A stretch of 64,000 bases of DNA from Mimachlamys varia. Its lineage: Eukaryota; Mollusca; Bivalvia; Pectinida; Pectinidae. Within the stretch, counting starts at the first letter, position 1. Every line of letters begins with the position of its first letter. Positions 45,201-60,200 of the stretch are shown piece by piece. Under the pieces are notes generated by a model, which was not told where the DNA came from, made no database searches, and saw nothing but the letters and a program-made list of their open reading frames with translations. The position numbers and the translations under genes were made by a program. The stretch covers positions 23,299,501-23,363,500 of the forward strand of contig OX392545.1 of the NCBI GenBank assembly GCA_947623455.1, read 5' to 3'.

Positions 45201-48200
45201 GCTGTATGTAATTTCCTATATCTGACAGTGACTCTGCCTTGTGCTGTATGTAATTTCCTATATCTGACAGTGACTCTGCCTTGTGCTGTATGTAATTTCC
45301 TATATCTGACAGTGACTCTGCCTTGTGCTGTATGTAATTTCCTATATCTGACCGTGACTAAAGGATACTGATAATGTAGTTGAAGAACAGGTTGTAGGTA
45401 AACGATCCTTGGCCTCTGATTTTCTTTGCTACTTGTTGAAATAATGACTCTTGTCTTGGCCAATCATATTGCAGTAAAACAACCATGTGACCTAGCGCTG
45501 GGTCATCTGTTTTGTTTGGTGATAATGCCTTTTCCTGAAAAAAAAGAAAATAAGGATTAAATACCAATGCTAGCTATGTTGCCATTTATTCTATCTGATA
45601 AAAAAATCATATTTTGATCTCCGCGTCATTCTGTAAACTTCTCTCTGCTGCGTCAAGATCTGAGGACATCCCATAGGGGTCACATTCAAGTGACCATTGT
45701 CGCCTCCATTCTAGTAGAATTTTCTAATGATGCTGTCATCTGCAGCAAGTCATTTCATCACAATAAGTATATAAGCTTGTTGTGACGAAACGACTTAACG
45801 TACAACGATACAATTGTGCAAGCTTTGTCGCCCCAAAATTCCACATTTCAATATCTGAAAGTAGTAATTTGATTGGCTAATGCAAAAGGTCTTCTGAACG
45901 TGACCCCCTATGGGATGTCCTCAGATCTTGACGCAGCAGAGAGAAGTTTATGAAATGGTGCGGAGATCAAGATGTGATTTTAATCAGATTGTGATTTACT
46001 TATAATTATTATTTCCAGGTTTGAATGTTTTATATCACAATATCAGGATTTATCTCTAGTCTGCAATGTTAGCCACTAGTCCTATGCCCATGACTCTAAA
46101 ATATGCCGTTGGAAACACGGTCCCACTACAAACAGAACACAATTCATCTCCAGCACACACACATACATACACACACATATGGTGATATTTGCCAGGTGGT
46201 ATAAGACAAATAGTTGGCGCCTGATAAGGCAGCTCCTGCGAACTCCTCAGAATTGTATATGATAGAATATTGTATGTGTTAATGGTATTGATTGTATGAT
46301 AATTGTATATCTATGTATTGTAAAGCGCTTTAGAGTGGCTTATGTTAGCTAGATAGGGCGCTAAATCAAATGTTGAATATTATTATTATTACTAGTAAAT
46401 TTTGGTTTGGACTGGTGAAAATTCCTTGAATTTAATTTGAATTTCAATATATTTGTTATAATAAACACTGCATTTTGCTTGTCCGGACTAGTGCTTGAAA
46501 ATGTTAATGTCACAGACTGCAACTCCGGTCAGTCTATATTCATCTTTCTATATTGTGCAGGTTACCGATATAAAATTGACTTCAATATAATTGCTTTATT
46601 CAAACACCTTCATAAGATAATTTCATTTTTTTTTAAGATTACAATTTTTTTAATGTTAATTTTTACATTTATCACAGTTTCTACTACTTTGTGAAATATA
46701 TATCATGGCAAAATGAAGACTCTGTTTGCGCCACCTTGTTGATGAGGCAAGAAGACTGATTTGACCCTTTAATGTTCTGTACATAATAATCTCGTCACAT
46801 AACTGTAAAAATTTATTGACTAAAAAATAAGTTGCTGCTCATTGTAATCTTCAAAGGACAGGCAGCCTTGCAACTGGTCAGGTCATTTTTACCTGAGCAT
46901 GCCTTCAGGTTTGCAAAGACTTATTCAAGGGGCGTAGAGAGCGTAGGTGATCGTAAACCCTGGATACTGGAATGCTGTCAGAGTTGGCAGACTACAATGA
47001 ATTGTTTCTTTAAACAAGACAGAAATATATATGACCAGCACAAGGAATTACTGTTATTCTGTGGTAAATCCCTGGCAAAAATGTGTTGACGGTACCTTTA
47101 AACAGGACAACAAGAGCTGAACACAGTAAGGTATGATTTCCTCCTCCGTACATAAAGTTAACAGTAGGTGGCGCCCCGAGGAACTAGGGTCGTTTGGTAC
47201 AGTGTTCTTATCTGCCCTCTGTCCTCCAGGTAAGTAGGATATGACCTCTAGTAAAATCTCACACGACCTCTGGAATATATTAACAGTGATGAATTACTGT
47301 AAAATCAAATATTTAAACAAAGTAAACCTGTGCGGTAACTAACAAGAAACTGTTGGCAAAAGAAAATCCAAAGAATTGAAAATAGTTCAAGTTGGGCCCA
47401 CTTCAACAACAAGCTGAAGGTAAAAACACAGTTCATAATGTTTCAACTTCTGCTGTACCGGTTACCGCGTAAGAATTTATCTTGAATATTGCTGATATCA
47501 GTTAATGTTAACTAAATCTATAAATATACCAAGTTATTAGGCTTGATTTTTGCCTCAAGTTTTGCTGAAAGTTACGTATATTGGGCCTTTAAGAGCTCCT
47601 ATGCAAAAATAAATCAATTGAAAGTTTGTTTATTTTGAACAAAATACCTTGTTCCATACATGTACAATTAATCAATTATTAGAAATTATATTTGATGATT
47701 GATCGAATCAGCAGATCAAGGGTTAATTACCCATTAATCAATTATATCGGATCATCGTCCCATCACTAGGTCATACTTACACCATACTTTCCTAATGCCA
47801 TATAGCAACATGCCATTTGGAGAGAACTACGAATCTAAAACAAAAACACAATACATGTTAAATGGTATTCTTAGAAATTGCATTCAATACAATCTGATTA
47901 AAATACAGATCCTTGTTCTCACTCCATTTTACAAGGTTCTGACAACATCCCATAAGAGGTCACGTCCAGATAACCTTTGTCGCCTCTTCACTTGACACTA
48001 AAATAATTTTCATATGACATGTCATTTTGCAGTAAGTCATTTCGTCACATTATTCCACAGGAACTTTTTGGTGACGAAATGACTAAAAGGACAAATGCGA
48101 TTATGCAAGCTTTGTTGCCTCAAATTTTCACTGTCAAGATTCTGAGAGTAGTAATTTGTTTGGCTAATGCAAAAGGTCATCTGGACGTGACCCCCTATGG

Positions 48201-51200
48201 AATTTTCTCAGATCTTAACGCAGCGGAGATGAGTTTCCGGAACGGCATGGAGATCAAGATATGATTTTTATCAGATTGCATTCAACAGTGTGTTAGATGG
48301 ATTGGTTTACTACCACCACTATTAAATGGGCAATTAAGCCAAGTTTGTTTACTTTTTTTTTTTACAATATTACCAAATATTTTATAAAATTGTAGTTCGG
48401 TAAACCTTGTGAACTATTCATATCAATATTTTGACAAAACTAGATGATTTCTACGCATTTTTCAATTTATAATAAGGAAATCCTTACTCATCCAACCCAT
48501 GTAAATGAGACATATGTTTACAAACATCTCTGAGCACTTTGACCCCACGGGGGATGCATGTTTTCAGGTTAACAGATTTCTCTTCAGAGGGCCCCTGTGG
48601 GTGTAAGCTTTTAATAATATCTGTTTTTGGTTATTTTGAAGTGCACCAACACATTTTCTCATGGGATCATGATAATCATATCTATCATAACTGTTGACTA
48701 CGTATTTCGTGAATCTAACATACCTTGAAAGAAGTATGTGAGAAATCAAACTCCTTGTGTCCTCGCGTCCAATTGTTTACAACACACATACATGTGGTCG
48801 CACCAGGTGGTGGTGCGGTTATTTTGTGCTATATTTCGATGTTGCTATATATTTGGTGCAGGCTTTCCCAATAATTAAACTGACAACATCGGACATCAGC
48901 TAAACGGTATCTGATTATCAAGTATTCCTTTGTCTTAATATAGGTATTTTTCATTCTAGTTGATCTTTAAAAACGTGGGTTCACTAAATTGCCTCTTTAA
49001 AGGGCTAGCAGTAAGTAGAAAGGCTTTGGGTTCTGTCCCCTGACCGAAAATGAACATGGTAGTCACTACTCCCTGCTTGATGCTCAGCATTATGGGAGTG
49101 AAATGACTGTTTCAGCTGTTGTCAGTATAATGTGACCGGTTGGGGTGTTCTGCTGGGGGCCTTTGACAGTTTGTGTGGGAACTCTTTAAATCAGCAAAAG
49201 ATTCGGATTATCACCAGGCAGCTTAGATGAACATACTGCAGTCTCCCGCATACACACATTCTCAACCCACGCATCCACACTGCAAACATGGGGAGGTCAT
49301 TCTTAAATGACCTTAATAACTAGCTGTTAAAAGGACATAAAAACAAACTATACAAATCATCCTTCCTGACACTTATCTTCACACATGTTAGAACTTCTTT
49401 GTTACAAGGGATAGAAACACTTTATATTTTTCTATTGGTGAAAAAAATACAAGCATCAATCTAAGCTGATCCTTAGTGTCAAAGTTATCTCCCTTTTGTG
49501 GCTCGGGCCTTGTGCAGCCATTCAACTGACCTTCATACTGTCCTTGACCAGAGGGGTACAGGACTGGAGGTGGGCCAGGGCATCCTGGAATGCTCCCTGA
49601 AAATATACAACATCAATACTGCATACAATTATAATATACAACTATAGCCTTTTAATGAGGTTGATACATGCTTTTGTTAACCTAAGAAATAGATTAACCG
49701 AGGATGAAGTCCAAGATTGATATTTTTTTTGAGGACAATAAAATTATGTATTGACCAAAATCAGAAGGCTATGAAAGTGTTATTATATTCAATTTCATTG
49801 CATTTTACATCTAAATAACATTGTGTCGATAATGCTGCAAATGATATAACTGAACATACAAACATACATAAAAAGATTATAAGACTCTTACATGACCAGG
49901 GATATAAGATAGGGAAATTCCACCCGAGGGGTTTTCAAATTTCCGTATCTTGCACCTTTGGTCATGAAAGAGTCTTTTTCTCTCATATCAACTACCCGAA
50001 TAAGTTCAAAAACCATGAGAATAAGTTTTGACTGGCTACCATTTTGAAAATTTCAACTTTTTCTGTGAGCTTTTTTGACGAAAACAACTTAGACAGTGAG
50101 ATTATGCATACCTGATATTTGCAAACAAAGTTTGCGCAGAAAACTTAATCTCACCTTTCTGGTGTTTATGGTAAAATATTTGTGAAAGGTTTCATCATGC
50201 CGCCATTTTCTCTTTCCCGCATCATAGTTTACCGTATTCATGACGTCACATCATTGTTGAGCCATTGTGACGTCACGTCGCGTGAAATGCTATGTAAGAT
50301 AGATTTTTCTTACATAGCTTTCTTACATGGGCAAACTCTATCCAACATGGCAAGATATGAGAGAAATTTCTGTATTCTGTCGGCCATTTCTGTTGTTTTT
50401 ATCCAGCAGTGTCAAGGTTGACGAAGCGATTTACATTATGTCATTAATCTTTTTTTAGAAACACTCAGTCAACTCAGCTTTTTAACAAGCTTTTTTTTTT
50501 GCGTGGCCTGTAAATTTGACTTTTTATAGGGAAATATTTACATTTGCCCTACATCTGTCCATTGTGATGCACTGTGAAGGCAAGTGTTGTTACAAGACAA
50601 GGAATAAGATTCATCAGTTTGGTATGAATGATATATACTGAGTTTGTTTTGTAACATCCAATAAGGGGCGGAATGGGTAAACATCTTACCCGTCCCTCTG
50701 TCTACCTGTAGTATTAGAGTACATTTGGACGGAATGTCGCGCTACGTTTTTGACAGCTGACTTCTCTAACTCGCCCTATTTTGGTAAGTGAGCTGATTTC
50801 AGCAGTCAGAACACCGACACTCTGCTATTGTACTCTTTGCTTGACAAAGGAAACAGACGTTTTCGAAAGCTCGCAAATTAAGTTTTCAATTCCTGTTTTT
50901 GTACAAAATAAACTCAGTATATACTGTTGTTACAAGACTCTTACAAAATTTGCTATTGTGATGTCAATTTCATTGTTGTCTTCGTTTGATTTTCTGTTAA
51001 AAAACTATTAGAAATAACTTAATAAAGGAATAATAATTCAATCAAAATATAAATTTTAGTAATGAACGTTTTATATTAGCAGATGTTGTAACAGTCCTAA
51101 AACACACACTGCTGACAAACTTTCATAAATCCCTGCTTGGCTTTTTAAGTTTGTCATCAATAGCAAAAAGGTTATTTAAAGGCCCAATATACGTAACTTC

Positions 51201-54200
51201 AGGAATTTTTTGCAGTCACTAACAAGAAAGACTTGACAGAAAAATCCAAAGAATTGAAAATAACTCAGGTGGGGCCCACTTCAACAACAAACCGAAGTGA
51301 GAAGACGGTTCAAAATGGACGCGTGTTTACAAATACCAAGATTCAACTGATGTTGTACCGGTAACCGCGTCAGAATTCATCTTGAATATTGTTGATATCA
51401 GTTAATCTTAACTAAATCTATAAACATAATAAGTTTTTAGGCTTGATTTTCGCTTCAAGATTTGCCGAATGTTACATATATTGGGCCTTTAATATAAACA
51501 TAATTGATACAGGAGACACTCTATTTATAGCATCACTTTCAATCAGTGCAGTCCTTGCTGAAATCATTTCTCAACTGTTCAAATACTAAATCAGGGAGGA
51601 ACAAATTATGAATGACTTAATAAAAGTCACCCAGGAGACTGAGAGGTCTGTAGAGGAACGTCAGTTAGACTGGTAAACACCACCCAGGAGACTGAGAGGT
51701 TTGTAGAGGAACGTCAGTTAGACTGGTAAACACCACCCAGGAGACTGAGAGGTTTGTAGAGGAACGTCAGTTAGACTGGTAAACACCACCCAGGAGACTG
51801 AGAGGTTTGTAGAGGAACGTCAGTTAGACTGGTAAACACCACCCAGGAGACTGAGAGGTTTGTAGAGGAACATCAGTTAGACTGATAAACACCACCCAGG
51901 AGACTGAGTGGTTTGTAGAGAAACATCAGTTAGACTGGTAAACACCACCCAGGAGACTGAGAGGTTTGTAGAGGAACGTCAGTCAGACTGGTAAACATCA
52001 CCCAGGAGACTGAGAGGTTTGTAGAGAAACATCAGTTAGACTGATAAACACCCCGTACCTGGTACATGAGCATGTCTGTCTGAAAGTGTGCCATCCATGT
52101 CCACGTCTCCATCCTCCATACCTCACACAGGCTGACAAACTCTGGAAAACAATGCAACTGTTACGCATCGGATTAAACAACTGATACAAGGATGAACTAC
52201 CGAGTCTGGCTCACTTCAATTTACTTATTAAACTCTAGAAAAGTGATATTCTCTGATACTATACTGTAAACCAACTTATTTTCGCATGCAAGTAATTTTG
52301 TGGGTGATAAAAATTTGCAAAAATTAATCGCCGCGAAATAGTTTCAATCAAAGGTATGCCAACTGTAGGAGTACTGTACTGTACTGTATTATACATAGGG
52401 TTTACGACCGTATTCATTGCAAAATTAAATTGCTGCGAAATTGTATTTTCATATGAAGATGCGAAATTAAGTCGCCGCAAAAATATGTTGGTTTACAGTA
52501 CTCTGAAACACTTTCCTACAAAAGTTTTCAATAACCCTCTTCACCCAGTGTTTACATCACCATCCACATACTTACCAGTGTAGGTTACTGCCGGGTATTA
52601 ATATTACGCGACCTTCACTCTTTGCAATACACAAACTTCCTATGTCGTTCTTGACACATTTCTACCGTCAGGATTGAATTGTCTAGTATGATTTTACACA
52701 AGAAAGGCATTTTTAACATCAGAGTGCTAACAACGATCTAATTCTTTGGTATATTTCTCCATATGCCTTGTGATAATGTAGCGTCAATACAATCTCGACC
52801 TGAACTTTCAGGCTACTTTCCTCGAGTTTATTTATCAGATCCTATCGTATTGTATGGCTTTTATAATTGCAGTTTTTCTTGGTTGTAAAAAGATAATGCA
52901 AATCAGTAATTATTTAACAAAATATCAACTGTTAACTACCGCAAGCATATTTCAAGTCATTCTGAAAATCTCCGAAAAATTAACGATACATGATCGCAAC
53001 CAAGTCAAGGTTTTTGCTTGTTCTTGCGTATAGTGCGCACGCCCTTCTTGACACTTTCGATTTTCCCTAAAAAAGTGTGCATTATACGCGAAAAATTACG
53101 GTAGTACATGTATGTGTATTAACCAATTTACTTCTCATTGAACAGGTTGGAACTCTTCTAATTCAAAGGTTTGATTAATGTGGTGTAGTTTAATATGAAA
53201 TTTCAGGGGTGAATTAATCCTTGCCTTATAACGAAGGGCAAAATATGGTAAGGCCTTATAACGAAGGGCAAAAAATAGTAAGGCCTTATAACGAAGGGCA
53301 AAAAATAGTAAGGCCTTATAACGAAGGGCAAAAAATAGTAAGGCCTTATAACGAAGGGCAAAAAATAGTTAGGCCTTATAACAAAGAGCAAAAAATAGTT
53401 AGGCCTTATAACGAAGGGCAAAAAATAGTTAGGCCTTATAACGAAGGGCAAAAAATAGTAAGGCCTTATAATGAAAGGCAAAAAATTGTTAGGCCTTATA
53501 ATGAAGGGCAAAAAATAGTTAGGCCTTATAACAAAGAGCAAAAAATAGTAAGGCCTTATAATGAAGGGCAAAAAACAGTTAGGCCTCATAACGAAGGGCA
53601 AAAAATAGTAAGGCCTTATAATGAAAGGCAAAAAATTGTTAGGCCTTATAATGAAGGGCAAAAAATAGTTAGGCCTTATAATGAAGGGCAAAAAATAGTT
53701 AGGCCTTATAATGAAAAGCAAAAAATTGTTAGGCCTTATAATGAAGGGCAAAAAATAGTTAGGCCTTATAACGAAGGGCAAAAAATAGTAAGGCCTTATA
53801 ACAAAGAGCAAAAAATAGTTAGGCCTTATCACGAAGGGCAAAAAATGGTTAATTAAACAGAGGTGAACATTTCTTGATACACATAAATATTCCTTTCTTT
53901 CCTAGAAACTCTGATCTGATATGATTTTATTCTGTGTCTTTTACAAAATTTATGAAAGAACATATTATAAAATATAATTATAAATATTATTAATCATTGT
54001 CACTGACTTAAATAGAAGTTCACATGAGGATATCTTTATGCAATTAAAATGGAGTTATATTCACTCCCTATACATTTACATCTTATCAGGAAAATCACGG
54101 ACATTTTGAGATGTTCCACACAAAGTCCTGTGGTATATACCTCTCTGAAGTTCCTGCTTGGAGTGGAGAAGTTCGTAACATTTAAATGCTGTGAGAAAAC

Positions 54201-57200
54201 TCTCAATTATTTTCTGTGAGTCCGGTACGCCAGGTGTAGCTAGTATATTAGTGGCTGATCCGCTGGTCTTCGACTTTTTGGCCTTGGACCTGTGACAAAA
54301 TACATAACATGACCATGTTTTGAACTTATTTTCGCTGGTCTTCGACTTTTTGGCCTTCGACCTGTGACAAAATACATAACATGACCATGTTTTGAACTTA
54401 TTTTCGCTGGTCTTCGACTTTTTGGCCTTGGACCTGTGACAAAATACATAACATGACCATGTTTTGAACTTATTTTCATAGAACAAAATACAAATTCAAC
54501 AAGGGCTCAATATTAAGGGGAGCAAAAGGGGAGTAAATTAAACACCATGAGAATTCTTGACACACAGTAACCACATGCATGAAATGTTATCTATAATGGC
54601 CACTACAAATCGTTGACAGTTATGATAAACAACATCATATAGGAGAGAAGGGGAAACAGTACACTGGATCAATTTGTTATAAAGTCATAGAGGGCAGTAT
54701 CGGTCATCTCTCCACCCAATAATACTAAAGATAACGAGGGCAGCACAAGATCAACTGCTAACAATGACAGTGTGTAAAGGTGCTGTATCCCTGGTTTACT
54801 TACGGAGATGGGTTGTCTGACAAGTCGCCCCCGAACCCTTCTATCAGCACCAGGGGTCCATGTACTGTGGCTCCACCTGTGGTTAAAGTATTGCTTTAGT
54901 ATAATCTCTACATATCGTGGTGAGAGATTAATACAATGTAGATCTCTACATAAGAGATTAATACAACGTAGATCTCTACATATTAAGAGATTAATACAAT
55001 GTAGATCTCTACATAAGAGATTAATACAATGTAGATATCTACATAGGAGATTAATACAATGTAGATATCTACATAAGAGGTTAATACAATGTACAATGTA
55101 GATATCTACATAGGAGATTAATACAATGTAGATATCTACATAAGAGATTAATACAATGTAGATATCTACATTGTATTAATCTCTTATGTAGATATCTACA
55201 TTGTATTATATTTACATAGGAGATTAATACAATGTAGATATCTACATAAGAGATTAATACAATGTAGATATCTACATAAGAGATTAATACAATGTAGATA
55301 TCTACATAAGAGATTAATACAATGTGGATATCTACACAAGAGATTAATACAATGTAGATCTCTACACAAGAGATTAATACAACATAGATCTCTACATAAG
55401 AGATTAATACAATGTACAATGTAGATATCTACATAGGAGATTAATACAATGTAGATATCTACATAAGAGATTAATACAATGTAGATATCTACATTGTATT
55501 AATCTCTTATGTAGATATCTACATTGTATTATATTTACATAGGAGATTAATACAATGTAGATATCTACATAAGAGATTAATACAATGTAGATATCTACAT
55601 AAGAGATTAATACAATGTAGATATCTACATAAGAGATTAATACAATGTGGATATCTACACAAGAGATTAATACAATGTAGATCTCTACACAAGAGATTAA
55701 TACAACATAGATCTCTACATAAGAGATTAATACGATGTACAATGTAGATCTACATAAGAGATTAATACAATGAAGATCTCTACATAAGAGATTAATACAA
55801 TGTACAATGTACATATCTACATAGGAGATTAATACAATGTAGATCTCTACATAAGAGATTAATACAATGTAGATATCTACATAAGAGATTAATACAATGT
55901 ACAATGTAGATCTCTACATAAGAGATTAATACAATGTAGATATCTACATAGAGATTAATACAAAGTAGATATCTACATAAGAGATTAATACAATGTACAA
56001 TGTAGATCTCTACATAAGAGATTAATACAATGTAGATATCTACATAGAGATTAATACAAAGTAGATCTCTACATTAGAGATTAATACAATGTAAATCTCT
56101 ACATACCTGGTAAGAGATTAATACAATGTAAATCTCTACATACCTGGTAAGAGATTAATACAATGTAGATATCTACATAAGAGATTAATACAATGTAGAT
56201 CTCTAAATAATAGAGTTGCAATACAATAAAGTGAGTCAAGTCTAATTAAAACTTAAATGGAGATATATTGTATCTTTAAACATTTACTTCAGGCTGGTGA
56301 GTATCTGTATAGTAGAAAGGTAATGTATAGTCTAGTGTTACAAATGAGGTAGATATTACACTTCAAATATGGTTAAACGTGTGATTTTCTTACATTTCCT
56401 GATACTTTAGAAGGCCAAAAAACCACTTCCCACATTAATATTTTCTGAGACTTTTTTTCTGTTATAAGTATGATGCTCATTAACTAAAAAATGAAAGAAT
56501 AAATTCTGTTGCAATTAGTTCTAGGTTAGCCCCTTTTTTAGCTAAATTGACTGGACTATAGTATCATTGCTAGGCTCTAGCTCCATGAATTTATCTTAAC
56601 TTAATTATTTCAACAAGCATGATAGAACTTAAGGACAAACCTTTAAGTTAAGGAACTTTCCTTAACATCTGCAATACCTTCCTATGTAGATTGTTAAGCT
56701 AAGGAATCTCCTTAAGTCAAGGAAATTCATGAAACTGGGGCCGATAAGAGCTTATATGCCTTATTTGTGTTACTAGTACCTTACATTCACCGCAATCTGA
56801 TTAAAATACAGATCCTTGTTCTCACTCCGTTTTACAAGGATCTGACAACATCCCATAAGAGGTCACGTCCAGATGACCTTTGTCACCTCTTGACTTAACA
56901 CTAAAATAATTTTCCAATGACCTGTCATCTTGCAGCAAAACCTTTCGTCAAATTATTCCACATGAACATTTTGGTGAGAAATGACTAAGTGGATTATGCA
57001 AGCTTTGTCGCCTCAAAAATTCACCTTCAAGAATCTGAAAGTAGTAATTTGATTGGCTAATGCAAAAGGTCATCGGGACATGATCCCCTGTGGGATTTTC
57101 GCAGATCCTCACGCAGCAAAGAGAAGTTTATGGAACGGCGTGGAGATCAAGATATGATTTTAATCAGATTGCATACACAGTTACCTTCATCAGAACAGTG

Positions 57201-60200
57201 AATTTATAAAACATGTACTAGTACCTTACCTCAGATCAGTGAACTTATAATACATTTACGAAAGGATAAATCACACACACAAATCAATTCAGTAACATTT
57301 TGTTTAATACCTGATCAGAAATTCTATGAGCCCCCTCATCTCTATTCAGATCTTGCCTACTGAAGCATATCCAGATCAATACAAACACTAAATATTAAAG
57401 GGAGGTAACTATTATGCAGATCATAGGTATATTGAGTAAGGTAGCATACTGTTATATAAATGTACTTAATTTGGAGCAATCAAATTTTAGTGCATTGTCA
57501 TTTTTTGGCACATTAGCGCAATGATAAATCTGTGCGTACATGGTACTTACGGTATAAGAAGCATATAAAAATTCCAATTAGCGCAATACTTTCAGCACAA
57601 AAAGAGCTAAAACAAGATTACCGCAAAAATATGTATGTTTACAGTACCTTCTTAAGCTAATAAAGGTTCATAGTCATGTTTATTGTAGTAGTGAAAATTA
57701 AAACCCAAAGAAAACCCCCACTGGTACCTACCCACGAAGGCGTCCGGGTCAACACTGCTGACGTAGGTATAAAGACACTCGAGGAACAGCACTGTGGTCA
57801 CATACACAATCTGTTTGGTGTAGGGACTGCCCTGAATCTGTTTGGCTCGGTTGTATATGTTAAACACATACTGCCACTGCTGGTCTCTGTAACCATGGAA
57901 ATCAACTCAACCAACATTTAACCACAGTGAAACATGTGACATTTAACCATAGCAATTAACTAATCACAGAGAAACATGTGACCTGTAACCATAGAGATCA
58001 ACTAACCACAGAGAAACATGTAACCTGTAACCATAGAGATCAACTAACCACAGAGAAACATGTGACCTGTAACCATAGAGATCAACTAACCACAGAGAAA
58101 CATGTGACCTGTAACCATAGAGATCAACTAACCACAGAGAAACATGTGACATGTAACCATAGAGATCAACTAACCACAGAGAAACATGTGACATGTAACC
58201 ATAGAGATCAACTAACCACAGAGAAACATGTGACATGTAACCATAGAGATCAACTAACCACAGAGAAACATGTAACCTGTAACCATAGAGATCAACTAAC
58301 CACAGAGAAACATGTGACCTGTAACCATAGAGATCAACTAACCACAGAGAAACATGTGACCTGTAACCATAGAGATCAACTAACCACAGAGAAATGTGAC
58401 TTGTAACTATAAAGATCAACTCCACATTTAAACCACAGAGAAATATGTAACCTGTAACCATAGAGATCAACTAACCACAGAGAAACATGTGACCTGTAAC
58501 CATAGAGATCAACTAACCACAGAGAAATGTGACTTGTAACTACAAAGATCAACTAACTACAGAGAAACATGTAACCTGTAACCATAGAGATCAACTAACT
58601 ACAGAGAAACATGTAACCTGTAACCATAGAGATCAACTAACCACAGAGAAACATGTGACCTGTAACCATAGAGATCAACTAACCACAGAGAAACATGTAA
58701 CCTGTAACCATAGAGATCAACTAACCACAGAGAAGCATGTAACCTGTAACCATAGAGATCAACTAACCACAGAGAAACATGTGACCTGTAACCATAGAGA
58801 TCAACTAACCACAGAGAAACATGTGACCTGTAACCATAGAGATCAACTAACCACAGAGAAACATGTGACCTGTAACCATAGAGATCAACTAACCACAGAG
58901 AAACATGTGACATGTAACCATAGAGATCAACTAACCACAGAGAAACATGTGACATGTAACCATAGAGATCAACTAACCACAGAGAAACATGTGACATGTA
59001 ACCATAGAGATCAACTAACCACAGAGAAACATGTGACCTGTAACCATAGAGATCAACTAACCACAGAGAAACATGTGACCTGTAACCATAGAGATCAACT
59101 AACCACAGAGAAACATGTGACCTGTAACCATAGAGATCAACTAACCACAGAGAAACATGTGACCTGTAACCATAGAGATCAACTAACCACAGAAAAATGT
59201 GACCTGTAACCATAGAGATCAACTAACCACAGAGAAACATGTGACCTGTAACCATAGAGATCAACTAACCACAGAGAAACATGTAACCTGTAACCATAGA
59301 GATCAACTAACCACAGAAAAATGTGACCTGTAACCATAGAGATTAACTCAAAATAAACATCAGAGAATAGTAAACATATTCTGTCATTACTGGTTTCACT
59401 AAATTTGGTCGATCTCAGTATATACCTGGTAAATCACTGGCAGGTTTATAGATACTAACCTGGTCTGTGTGAAAAGGTCTTGATCAATCTCCCAGTCCAG
59501 GTGCTGTCCAATCAGAACAAGAAGTCGAAGTAAGCTGCCCCAGGGGTCAGTCACCTGACTCTCACGGTCGTACAAGCCCGGGATCAGCACAAACCGTTTA
59601 CCTTTCTTAGTTGGTGACATCAGATCTACAAGGACAGTACAATTTACCTAAGTTAATTAGCAAAGACGGCAAAACAGAAGAAACAGTGTTTGGGCGAGTG
59701 GAGATGTACCATACAATGTACCTTAGATTAGAAAAACAGCACATCAGGAGAATCAGAGTTTAGCTGAGTGGAGATGTACCATACAATGTACCTTAGATTA
59801 GAAAAACAGCACATCAGGAGAATCAGAGTTTAGCTGAGTGGAGATGTACCATACAATGTACCTTAGATTAGAAAAACAGCACATCAGGGGAATCAGAGTT
59901 TAGCTGAGTGGAGATGAAACATACAATTTACCTGGAGAAGGAGGTTGGTTGGAGGGCTGACAGGGAGCCTGTGTTATGAACATCACATAGAACTCTATAG
60001 CCTGCTGTAGCCATTTATACAGCTGTCTGGGAGGTACGTCTAACTTCTTCACCTTCTGTAGGACCAGCGGTAGCACGTCACAAACTGGTGAACAACACAG
60101 ATACCCGGGCTTATTACAGGATATATATAGTAACCAAAATCAATGTTGATAAGGCTTACCGTTTGCCATGATTTATAATCAGCTATTATAATCACAGATA

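Noticed and set aside
44672..45463. Open frames of 225-263 codons on both strands
   Set aside because: They are a 42-bp repeat read through; the unit length is a multiple of 3 and has no stop. The minus frame is also not that of the INTS10 exon it overlaps.
53203..53856. Open frames of over 210 codons on both strands
   Set aside because: A 30-bp tandem repeat without stops; no gene-like composition.
55081..55904. Frames rich in Tyr-Ile-Val-Leu-Ile-Ser repeats
   Set aside because: A product of the 30-bp satellite; looks like a membrane protein only by composition.
57964..59222. Several repetitive open frames up to 226 codons
   Set aside because: A 42-bp satellite; both strands are open for the same reason.
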